From Laguncularia racemosa (taxonomy: Eukaryota > Streptophyta > Magnoliopsida > Myrtales > Combretaceae): DNA of 64,000 nt. The translations under genes and the position numbers were made by a program. Shown here piece after piece: positions 23,810-33,090 of this stretch. The DNA is taken from NCBI GenBank assembly GCA_037954665.1, contig JBBMOL010000228.1:682001-746000 (forward strand). The letters run 5' to 3'. The notes below the pieces were generated by a model. That model was not told where the DNA came from and did no database searches. It saw only the letters and a program-made list of their open reading frames with translations. Within the stretch, counting starts at the first letter, position 1. Every line of letters begins with the position of its first letter.

Positions 23810-24589
23810 ATGCTCTTATCAGAATTCGATATCACATATATAAATCAAAATTCGATAAAAGGGCAATCTCTAGCCGATCAATTAACAGAACACCCAGTTG
23901 AGGGAGATCCCCAAAAATCACAAGCCCAATTCCCTAATGAAAATATATTAACAGCGGAGGGCGCACCAATAGAAGGCTGTGGGATAGAACAAAGCCCTAA
24001 ATGGAAGATGTTCTTTGACGGAGGTGCCAATGTATTTAGTTATGGGATTGAGGAAGTGCTGATATCACCAGAAGGAACACAATTCCCTTCAACAACAAGA
24101 CTCACATTTCCATATATTAATAATAAAGCAGAATATGAGGCATGCATATTCGGCCTCAAAATGGCTTGCCACATGGAAATCCGTGAATTAGAAGTGCACG
24201 GAGATTCTTCACTCATCATATTACAGACAAGAGGGGAAAACAAGACTAAAGACCCCAAATTGGTACCATACCATCAGCATTTGATAGAGCTAATCAATGA
24301 ATTCGAAGCAACCACCTTCACATACACCCCGAGAACTCAGAATCAGTTTGCAGATGCACTTGCCACACTAGCATCTATAATTCAGATAACAAGGAGAGTC
24401 GAAGTCCAACCATTGAAAATAGAAATAAAAAATCGACCCTCCTACTATTTGGTAATCGAAAAAGCACAAGATAGTAAACCCTGGTATTATGATATCAAAA
24501 CTTTTCTCCAAGAAAGCAAATACCTTGAAATGGCTAGCAAAAATAACCAAAGAACACTCAGAAGGCTAGCAAGTCATTTCATATTAAAT
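23810..24589 (+). pseudogene. Second, archaeal-type RNase H domain (aRNH, RVT_3-like)
   Basis: An uninterrupted frame of 313 codons (23810-24751) contains a complete RVT_3-type RNase H from about 24000. The acidic quartet is visible and intact in FFDGGAN, AEYEACIFGL, HGDSSLII and FADALATLAS. A second RNase H after the canonical one is the defining trait of the Tat lineage of plant Ty3/gypsy elements. The same frame runs on into the integrase N-terminus. Confidence 0.85.
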
Positions 24590-25729
24590 GGGTCTGTGCT
24601 TTACAAAAGATCGCTTGATACCACCTTGTTAAGATGTGTGGATAAAAATGAAGCATGTGAACTGATGAAAGAAGTGCATGAAGGAGTATGTGGACCTCAC
24701 ATGAATAGCTACATGTTAGCCCGAAAAATCATGAGAATGGGCTACTATTAGCTAACCATGGAATCAGATTACATCAAACATGTCAAGCACTATCACCTGT
24801 GTCAAGTTTATGCAAACCGAATAAATGCCCCGCCTGAAGAACTTCATTCGTTGTTTACACCATGGCCTTTCTCCATGTGGGGAATCGACGTCATCGGCCT
24901 AATCACTCCAACAACATCCAACGACCACAGATTTATGCTGGTAGCCATTGATTACTTCATCAAGTAGGTAGAAGCTTCATCATATGCCAGTATCACGAAA
25001 GGGGTAATAGTTTGATTCTTGAAGGACATAATAGCTTGATACAGGGTTCTTGAGTCAATTATCACTAACAACAAAACCAATCTCAAAAACAAGTCAATGA
25101 CAAATTTGTGTCAACAATTCCATATAAACCATAGAAATTCAACTCCCTACTAACCTCAGATGAATGGGGCAGTGGAAGCAGCCAACAAGAATATCAAAAG
25201 AATCGTTGAAAAAATGACAATCACTTACAAAGATTGGCACGAGATGCTACCATTCGCCCTCATGGCTTACAGAGCCTCAATTAGAACATCTAGTGGAATT
25301 ACTCCATATTCTCTGGTATATGGTACCGAAGCAGTTCTACCAGTTAAAGTCGAAATACCATCCTTCAGAATTCTATCAAAAGCGCAATTAAATGAATTAG
25401 ACTGGGTAAAGAAGGGGCTCAATTAGTTGAATTTGATCAACAAAAAAAAAAGACTCACTGCATTATGTCACAGCTAGTGTTACCAACAAAGAATGGCCCG
25501 AGCATTCAACAAGAAAATGAGACCTCGATGTTTCAAGGAAGGAGATCTGGTGCTAAAGAAAGTTCTCCCAAATGCTCAAGATTCCAGGGGAAAGTTTACC
25601 CCAAACTACCAGGGCCCATACATTGTAAAGAAGGTATTATCAGGAGATGCTTTGATATTAACTCAAATGGATGGTCCAGAATTGAGAGACCCCATTAATA
25701 CGGATGCTATTAAGATGTACTATCCTTAG
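24590..25729 (+). pseudogene. Integrase, degenerate
   Basis: The zinc-binding region is degraded (HYHLCQVY remains). The catalytic core starts with WGIDVIG (first Asp present). The second Asp sits in an IITNNKTN block, where the codon at 25067-25069 is AAC, so it is lost. The Glu is present in MNGAVEAANKN (from 25160). The C-terminal GKFTPNYQGPYIVKKVLSG block ends at 25729, with no chromodomain, as expected for Tat. Several TAG/TGA codons interrupt 24965-25160. Confidence 0.8.
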
Positions 25730-26358
25730 GCAAGGAAATTGAGATTTTGCCAATGTTCATGAACACCAATACTTAGTATAAATTTTGATGAGTCTAGTTT
25801 TCATTTCTTTTACAAATAAAGTTAATGTCTCTGAATGATCGATAACTCCAACCAATTCTCATTAAAACAAACATTCCTAAACACATTACCCATCACTTCA
25901 CCAATGAATAATAAACATTGAAATGATAATGAATCTCAATAGATTTTGTGACATAATTCTACCTACTTTTGAGCATTAAACCTGGTACATTAATAGGATA
26001 ATACCACAATCACAAGAGCCATGCTCATAAGAAAGGAAGCACATCAAGACCCTCAGCCTTGTTTTGAAGCAAGAGTAAGCAAAGGAGAAGCAAACCAGCA
26101 CGAAGATTTGGTTGTTTAGTTGCTATCAATGATAAATTGGTAAGCATCCTAGAATAGATAACCATTATTCACATATTATAAGACATCTCTTATCAAATCA
26201 TTTGACCCATTTGCTAGAAGCATTTTCAAAGTGTTAGGTTAGTCAGCCCACAATGGGGCGCTTTCCTAAACATCCTCTCTTAGGGTTAGCCCATAGGGGC
26301 ACCTTTCAAGACATTTCTTCCCCAGGGTCGTAAGTCTTAGAAGACGCTTCTCACTATT
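25730..26358 (+). other. Start of the 3' untranslated region of the Tat/Ogre element
   Basis: Non-coding sequence after the integrase stop. From about 26230 degenerate versions of the 37-bp unit appear (TTAGTCAGCCCA..., TTAGCCCATAGGGGCAC...), grading into the regular array. Confidence 0.5.
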
Positions 26359-26772
26359 GATTAGTTAGCTCAGAGGAGCACTTTTCAAATTTGTCGATTA
26401 GTTAGCTTATAGGAGCACTTTTCAAATCTATTGATTAGTTAGCTCGTAGGAGCACTTTTCGAATTTCTCGATTAGTTAAATCATAGGAGAACTTTTCGAA
26501 TCTATTGATTAGTTAGCTCATAAGATCACTTTTCAAATCCGTCGATTAGTTAGCTCATAGGAGCACTTTTCAAATCTATTTATTAGTTAGCTCATAGGAG
26601 TACTTTTCAAATTTGTCGATTAGTCAGCTCATAAGAGCACTTTTCAAATCTGTCGATTAGTCAGCTCATAAGAGCACTTTTCGAATCTATTGATTAGTCA
26701 ACTTATAGGAGCACTTTTCAAATTTTTCAATAACCGATTAGTTAGCTTATGATAGCACTTTTCGAATGCATT
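26359..26772 (+). repeat. 37-bp tandem array in the 3' UTR of the Tat/Ogre element
   Basis: Eleven units of the type GATTAGTTAGCTCATAGGAG plus CACTTTTCAAATCTGTC begin at 26359, 26396, 26433, 26470, 26507, 26544, 26581, 26618, 26655, 26692 and 26736. The first ten are spaced exactly 37 bp apart; the last is offset by a 7-bp insertion. An isolated unit recurs at 26954 and degenerate ones flank the block. Tandem arrays in this position are known in plant Tat/Ogre elements and have been proposed as seeds of satellite DNA. Confidence 0.95.
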
Positions 26773-27167
26773 TCTCCCCAAACAGTTGCTAGTTTAGCCA
26801 AACACTTCTATTGACAGGTGACTAACTCATAAGAGCGCTTCTTGAGACAATCTTCTCTTTAAGGTTGCTAGTCTGATAAGACGCTTCCTATTATCAGCTA
26901 TTTCACTCACAATAACACACTCCTAAACAATCCTTGAGATGTTTTCTATCGTCGATTAGTCAGCCCATAGAGCACTTTTCGAGAGGATACATTAGCTTAA
27001 ATTGTTAGGTTGTTTAAGACCATTTCCTAAGCAATACTAATCATCACAAAGCACTCGTGGGATTATTAGCTCATGGAGCTTTTCCTACTAAAGACCAAAT
27101 TCCAAATAACCAACCAAATCAGGGCATTATCCATTCAGTCTAAAGGTCAAAAATGGTGTCTTTTTTG

Positions 27168-27212
27168 TCTTTATAGTAAAGTTTTGCAAACTTTACCATA
27201 AAGAGAAGCAAT
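27168..27212 (+). other. Hairpin merging into the polypurine tract, next to the 3' LTR
   Basis: Arms TCTTTATAGTAAAGTTT (27168-27184) and AAACTTTACCATAAAGA (27188-27204) pair at 16 of 17 positions around a 3-nt loop. The 3' arm runs directly into the purine-rich AAAGAGAAGCAA (27200-27211), eight to ten bases before the LTR start. It would serve as the PPT that primes plus-strand synthesis. A related hairpin/PPT occurs at 57050-57091. Confidence 0.7.
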
Positions 27213-27867
27213 TGTAAACACCCCATTTTTTACCCTAATAATTAATAATGGTTAATTTTTAATTTTTTTCATTTTTTACAATTTTTCTTTTAATTTAGCA
27301 AAAATAGGAAAAATATTCAAAAAATAAAATAAATAGGGAAAATAAATCAATTTTGGAAAATAATGATAGGAATAATAAGAAAAGGAGTTAAATAATTTTT
27401 ACAATTTTTTGGAATTTCAAAATAATACAAAAATAATAATAATTGCATTGCATATATGCAAATTGTGAAAAAAAAAAAAAAAAACTGAGAAGTAGGCTAG
27501 CCCAACTAGTTTGAGCCATGGCTTAAGGTTTGCAGGGGGTGGGCTTGGTCGTAAGTTCGAATCGCAGGGGACGTATTCCGCATTTTGCAATTTTTTTTCC
27601 CTCCCTAGGACACATGTCAGTCGTTGATTAGTCGACGCGAACCCACGCACCAGGCAAATGATCATCTCCTTCCTTCATTCGAAATCGTCGCCAATAGCAA
27701 GAGAAATGGAATTTAGCCATTTTTATTCGATTTTTTTTTTTTTGCACAAATTCACCAAATCTTTAATCAAAATGAGATAAACATCATCCAATTAACATAA
27801 AACCGTAACAAAATCCAAGATTTACACGGATCGAAACAAATCGGAGATGGGTTTTTCAACCGAAATT
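27213..27867 (+). repeat. 3' LTR of the Tat/Ogre element, truncated in U3
   Basis: It aligns with 14971-15626 from TGTAAACACC through the GTTTTTCAACC region and then stops. The TATA box, R and U5 are missing. Differences from the 5' LTR are mostly transitions. The break at about 27867 adjoins a 60-bp AT-rich segment and then the Harbinger element. Confidence 0.85.
27498..27563 (+). promoter_or_regulatory. Pol III-type A box and B box within the 3' LTR
   Basis: The A-box-like TAGCCCAACTAG (27498-27509) has one mismatch. The B box GTTCGAATC (27555-27563) is a perfect match to GWTCRANNC. The spacing (57 bp) is identical to the 5' LTR copy. Confidence 0.45.
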
Positions 27868-29144
27868 CTTTTGTTTACTCTAATAGCTATATTTATAATG
27901 TATTGTAGTTATATATTTCTCATTTTCTTTAGGTAGCGTTTAGTTCCTAATATTTCATGGTATTGGATTGGACAAAAAATTTTGTCCTTCATTTGGTTTG
28001 AAAAATTGGTTTAAGTATTGGACAAAAAAAGAGTTGGAGTACTAGACAAAATGATTAAAACTTATACCAGGTCAAATATAGTACAATTTTTTTTTTTTAC
28101 AGGAAAAAAGGTTGTTTATTTTAAAACACCCCAAATATCCCCATCCCATCCGTTCGATCATCTCAACACTCCCTCTTTCAACTGCATGATTCCTTTTCAT
28201 CTTGACGCTACCGCTCCATCTTCTACTATCAACATCTTCATGCTACCACTCATTATTCATCTGTTGACATCTTCACACCGCCGCTTTGGTTCCTCTTCAT
28301 CTTTAACTTCGTTGACATCTACATACAGGTATGTTCTCCCTCTCTTGCTTACGCTTCCCAAAGTAGATCTAGGAGATACTATTGTGTTCTTCATCTATGT
28401 GTTGAAGGTCATTTCTTTTCTATATGCCTGTATTGTAGATATGTGTTGTTGTTTAGTTTGTATCTATGTTCTTAGTTGGTATGTTTGGGAAAAGGCAGTG
28501 CTGTAGTTTTTTTTCTTGTTTCCAGATTTAGGTTTTTTGTTTCTTGTTTGGTACTTAGGATCTTCTTCATGATAACCCCATCTCATTCCTTTCACAATTG
28601 TAGCAATAGAATCAACAAAATGGTTAGACTCTTGGATAATTGCATACCCATTTAGATGATGTATACAATCCATTACCTTCTCCCACCATTTAAGGCACAT
28701 TGCCAAGACATTCATAATCCATGTCAACTAGCTCAAAGTAGTTTCTTGTCCAGCAACATAAAATTGTTTGCATCCCTCCACATTCTTGAATTATCTAGCG
28801 AATGCTTATGTAATACTTCCTACTCTGTTGCATTGTTTTCATCAACTAACTTCAGAAGGAGGACTAACTTATCATTAAACTTTGATTGTCCAACTCTCAT
28901 CATATGTTATCTTTATTTAAAGAGACCTTGTAGGATTGATGTGGTCTCATTAACAATTTCCTTTCTTCTTTGGTCCTTTTTTGTTAAGAAAAAATTGTAT
29001 GAAAAAGAAAGAATGCTTATTTATTGTATTGATGTGGATTCCAAATATTTAAACATTAATTGTTTTAAGAGTGTTGTATTGATGTAGATGTTGTTGTTTA
29101 ACATTATACTCATATTTTTTTTCCTCCGATGTGTAATATAGATC

Positions 29145-30510
29145 ATGAATCATCATGGAATTTTGATTTACCTTCTTGGATGGAGAGTTTATATCAATAT
29201 GCTTGCAATGGCTACTACTAGTTTTTATTATATGAACTTTGTTTTGAATAGAATGGTAGAGAGGGTAGTATTGAATGAGCAAGCATTGGCTAGGTATGAA
29301 ATGCATCGAGAGGTGATTGATTCACTTATTAATGGAAGTGATATGAATTGTTTATGGGAATTAAGGATGTGTAAGAATAGTTTTGCACATCTTTGTGAAC
29401 TCCTTAAGGTATGAGGGGGATTGCATTCTAATGGAAGAGCAATGGTTGAAGAACAAGTTGCTATTTTTGTTAACATATTTGTGCATCATATAAAGAATAG
29501 GAGTATTCAAGTGAGATTTCGTAGATTAGATTAGACTGTTAGTAGAAATTGCCATCAAGTGTTAGCTGCTATCTTAAGGTTGAAAAATATATTATTTGCA
29601 AAACCCAATCTAGTATAACAAGATTGCAATGATGAAAGGTGGAAATGGTTTAAGGTATTTGTTTAATTTTTTTTCTTAAGTTTGTCCACAATGGTCATGA
29701 TAACTTATAATACATTATCATTTTTTTTTGTTTAGGAACGTATTAAGGTTGTTTAAGAGCATTAGATGGTAACTACATTGCAGTGACAACACTAATTGCA
29801 GATAGACCTAGGTATCAAACAAGGAAATGGCATCTTGCAACAAATGTCATGGGAGTATGTGATTGTGACTTTGAATTTATCTACATATTAGCGGGATGGG
29901 AAGGGCTTGCATCAAATTCTAGAGTGTTATGTGATGCAATTATTCAGTCTAATGGTTTGAGAGTTCCACCTAGTATGCACTTAAAAAAAAATTGTATTGC
30001 ATTTTGTTTTTACAATAACAAACTTTCTTGTAAATTTATGGGGTTCCATTTATTTATAGGTTCATATTATCTAGTAAATGGTGGATATTCCAATGCATCG
30101 AACTTTCTTTCCCCTTTTAGAGTTAGGCATTATCACATTCAAGAGTGGGCTACAAGTCAATGTAGGCTTCAAAATCATGAGGAATTATTTAACTATAAAC
30201 ATGTAAGGGCAAGAAATGGCATAGAGAGATCTTTTGGAATTTTAAAGAAATGATTGGGTATTCTAAGGAGTCCATCGTTTTATCCCATCAAAATATAATG
30301 TCAAATTACACTAGCTCATTGTTTAATAATCAACTTCATTCAAATGTATATGCCACTAGACCTATTGGAGCATGCTGTAATAAAAGGTGATGAAGTTTCG
30401 ATTGGAGAAAATGGAATTGATGCAATTATAATGATAGACGCTACTGGGGAATGGACTCAAACGAGGAATAATTTAGCACAAAAGATGTACAATGAATAGA
30501 GGGCATGTCA
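29145..30510 (+). pseudogene. Harbinger-type DDE transposase (DDE_Tnp_4-like), broken
   Basis: Exon 1 (from about 29145) has the N-terminal helix region (MNCLWELRMCKNSFAHLCEL) and, after in-frame stops, EEQVAIFVNIF. An 81-bp intron with GT at 29655 and AG at 29735 separates it from the catalytic half. There, ALDGNYI supplies the first Asp, GWEGLASNSRVL shows Asn (AAT at 29915-29917) where the second catalytic Asp is expected, and ARNGIERSFGILKK supplies the Glu. The stop after ILKK (about 30252) and further stops truncate the protein. YYLVNGGY also has Asn where YLVD is usual. Non-functional. Confidence 0.8.
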
Positions 30511-30717
30511 TAGGAACTAGAATGTTACTTAATTATTGTACTTTCTTTGGTTATGTTTGTTGGAACATTGTCACTATTGAATTTTCATTAGTTATGTATT
30601 ATTGAAACCCTTTAGTTATTGAATATTGAATTTTATTTTGTAATATAAACTAAAATATTTTATCCATTGTTTATATACATGATTTACATTTTAATTATTT
30701 TCTTTTTTACTTGCAAT

Positions 30718-31665
30718 ATGGATGGATTTATAGTCATAGACAATAAGGATAAAAAATCTAGGCATACTTAGAGTGAGGTTGAAGAAGAAACGTTATTAGT
30801 AGTGTTATAGGAGTTAGTTGTTGAAGGATATAAAGAAAAAAAATAAAACTTTTAAGAATGGGACTCATGAAGAAGCTTTAAAGAGGATAAAAAAATGCAT
30901 TCTAAAAATAAATCTCAATGTCAAACAAATTGTTAACAAAATGAATAGGTGGTCAATTAAGCTGGCATAGATTGTTGATATGATGAATACTAGTGGATTT
31001 GGTTGTGAAGATGTTAAGAAATGTGTTATAGTTGACAATGACGAAGTTCTTGCCGAATATATGGAGGTATAGTGAACACATTCATTATTTTGAAGTCTAC
31101 TCATTTTTTTAATTAATTCTCCATTGTTATAATAATTATTTCAATTGATATGCAGAAACATGAAAAGGTTGGTAATCATGCCAACAAGGAGTTTAAAGAG
31201 TTTGAAAGACTATAGGGTATTTTTGAAAAGGATAAAGCAAATAGCAAAAGAGTTGAGACACCTGCAGATGTTACGAAAGATGTACAAAATGAGGGTGAAA
31301 ATACTTTTAAAGAAGATATGGAGTCAGAACAAGTGTCATAATTTACTGAAGCCTCTAGCTATACCTCACATGGTCCATCTATGAGACCAACTTGCAAGCT
31401 TCCTATGGTAGAATGTGTTGCTAAATTCATATCAACATTTTAAAAGAGCATAAGTGATGTTAGGAGCAATTTCGCTTTACTTGCTATGAAAATTGCAATT
31501 CCTCCAAGAGGTGATGTAGTTGAAGAGTTGAAAACTTTAGGATTATCGAAAAAATGAAGAGTTGGATGTTCTTATGCAAATGGAAACAAATCCACAATAT
31601 GAAAAGTTCTTTTTGAGGCTCCAAGGGGAACAGAGGTTAACATTTGTTAAGTGTCTTATTGGTTG
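30718..31665 (+). pseudogene. Myb/SANT-like DNA-binding protein of the Harbinger element, broken
   Basis: The ATG at 30718 starts a frame with the Myb/SANT-like pattern (SEVEEETLLVVL, then NRWSIKLA), rich in Lys and Glu. Stops near 30769 and 30814 fall at positions where Trp or Gln is usual in the domain. An intron-like break occurs around 31069-31153 (GTATAG to a TATGCAG-like acceptor). Downstream, a Glu/Lys-rich segment and a conserved-looking ELKTLGLSKK / QYEKFFLRLQGE tail follow. In active elements the partner protein binds the termini and aids transposase entry to the nucleus; this copy is dead. Confidence 0.6.
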
Positions 31666-32561
31666 ATTTTAAAAATATTTAGAATATTTACTTAACTAAG
31701 ACTTCTTTGATTGGCATGTTATTAGTTTACGTCAAACTTTTTTTATTTTGTGATTATTATAGTTGACTCTATTAAGAGCACCTTTGATGTGCATATTTTG
31801 TTTAAATGCCAATCTTGTTTCCAAATGCATCATGTGATCATATTTAGTATGTGTCAGTCATATTGATAGCTTATTAAGAGTATTGAACTTTATTTTGATG
31901 ATGATGCTAGTTTGTTAAAAGTAGTTCTTATATTATCACCTATTATAATGAGGATATTGATTCAATTTATTTACTATTAGAATTTGCAATATACATCAAA
32001 GTTTTATAGTCTAATTAAAATTATAGTTGTTAAATATTAAGGAAAATTATTTCAATTTAATATATATTAATTTGTTATAATATTAATATAATTAACATTA
32101 CGGTTATTAAATATAATTTATAATTTTTTTATGACAATTATTAATATAATATTTATAATGTATTATATTATTAAATATAACACAAATTATTGTAATTTAT
32201 AATATGAATTATTAATTTTTTCAATCAATGGATTTACATTTATTATTTTATATAATCAATTTAATTACATGAATTAAATAATCTCTTCAAATTGTATTTT
32301 TTTATAATATTAAAAATGTAATTAAATAACTATGATATTATACAAAGAGTATAATTGTCAAAAATACTATATTCAATACAATTCTTTATAATTCCAAGCA
32401 ATGGACAAGACAAAAATCTTTGTCTAGTGTTAAACATACCAAACATGGTATAAAAAATATTTTTGTCCTGTTTTCCTTATTTTGTACTGTTCAATACTCT
32501 TTATACTTGTTTTCAATGCAATTCAACTCAATTTGACTCCAACACTGAACCAAACTGAATC

Positions 32562-33077
32562 ATCAAAACCCCTATATTTAGGTAAAAGATCGAAACTTCA
32601 TCATTAATCTTAATATTTAGGAAATGGGTTATGATTATCTTAGCACATTATTTTTTTCTAGCATTATAGAAAACACTTTTCATATTTAATTCATTTATTT
32701 AATATTGTGGTGCATGTAGCATCTATGCATATCTACTAGACAATATTAGTTTATACGAAAAAACTTTACATTGTTATGTACAAAATTCCTCAATTAATAC
32801 TGTATCCACTGTTTTTGTAGGCAAATGACGACTTATTTGAAGAAGCAAATTAAATGTTATTAGCACATTCTTTTTTTTTTTTTTTTTTTTTGCTCTAACA
32901 ACTACATTTATAATGCTTATGCATAATATTTGATTTTCTTTAGGCATTGTTATTAATGCTTATGCATAATTTTTTCCTTAAACCACAACCATGTATATAG
33001 TTTGTTTTGATAATTACTTTATATTACAAATCTTACAATATCACTGTATTTAATTTTTACACACGCATCACAAGTGT
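32562..33077. other. Non-coding stretch between Harbinger and LINE
   Basis: AT-rich, with a poly-T run at about 32870-32891. A segment at 32892-32945 resembles 27876-27933, left of the Harbinger element. Short exon-like phrases occur after TTTTTGTAG at about 32820, but no protein is recognisable. Confidence 0.4.
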
Positions 33078-33090
33078 ACATTTGGTAGTT
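33078..33090. repeat. Target-site duplication of the LINE, left copy
   Basis: ACATTTGGTAGTT, 13 bp, identical to 38360-38372. It directly abuts the T-run that is the LINE's poly(A) tail on the opposite strand. Confidence 0.95.

Larger units (their letters stand above)
14971..27867 (+). mobile_element. Ty3/gypsy retrotransposon, Tat/Ogre-type, degenerate, 3'-truncated
   Basis: The element runs 5' LTR, leader, extra ORF1 (DUF7745-like), gag, protease, RT, RNase H, archaeal-type RNase H, integrase without chromodomain, 37-bp tandem array, hairpin/PPT, and 3' LTR (first 655 bp only). A second RNase H after the canonical one, an ORF upstream of gag and a long repeat-bearing 3' untranslated region are established hallmarks of the Tat lineage, including Ogre. 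The LTR copies differ by roughly 10% by eye, so the insertion is old. Every ORF carries stop codons. The left flank is long-repeat copy 2. The right target duplication cannot be checked because the 3' LTR is cut at about 27867. Confidence 0.85.
27932..32561 (+). mobile_element. PIF/Harbinger DNA transposon, degenerate
   Basis: It contains a Harbinger-type DDE transposase (29145-30510) and, downstream on the same strand, a Myb/SANT-like second protein (30718-31665), the two-gene set typical of plant PIF/Harbinger elements. The left end follows a TTA (27929-27931), the usual 3-bp target, with GGTAGCGTTTAGTTCC. The right end carries GAACCAAAC (32547-32555), the complement of GTTTGGTTC. So only a short inverted core (GTTTRGTTC) is shared, and the right target duplication is not clear. 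The right boundary is an estimate. Confidence 0.75.

Noticed and set aside
26359..26990. CRISPR-like array of 37-bp spaced repeats
   Set aside because: There are no unique spacers; the whole 37-bp unit repeats, the genome is eukaryotic, and the array sits in a retrotransposon 3' UTR.
28018..28506. 162-codon frame left of the Harbinger transposase
   Set aside because: No domain; it lies in the AT/T-rich sub-terminal region of the transposon and has no counterpart in the two-gene Harbinger plan.
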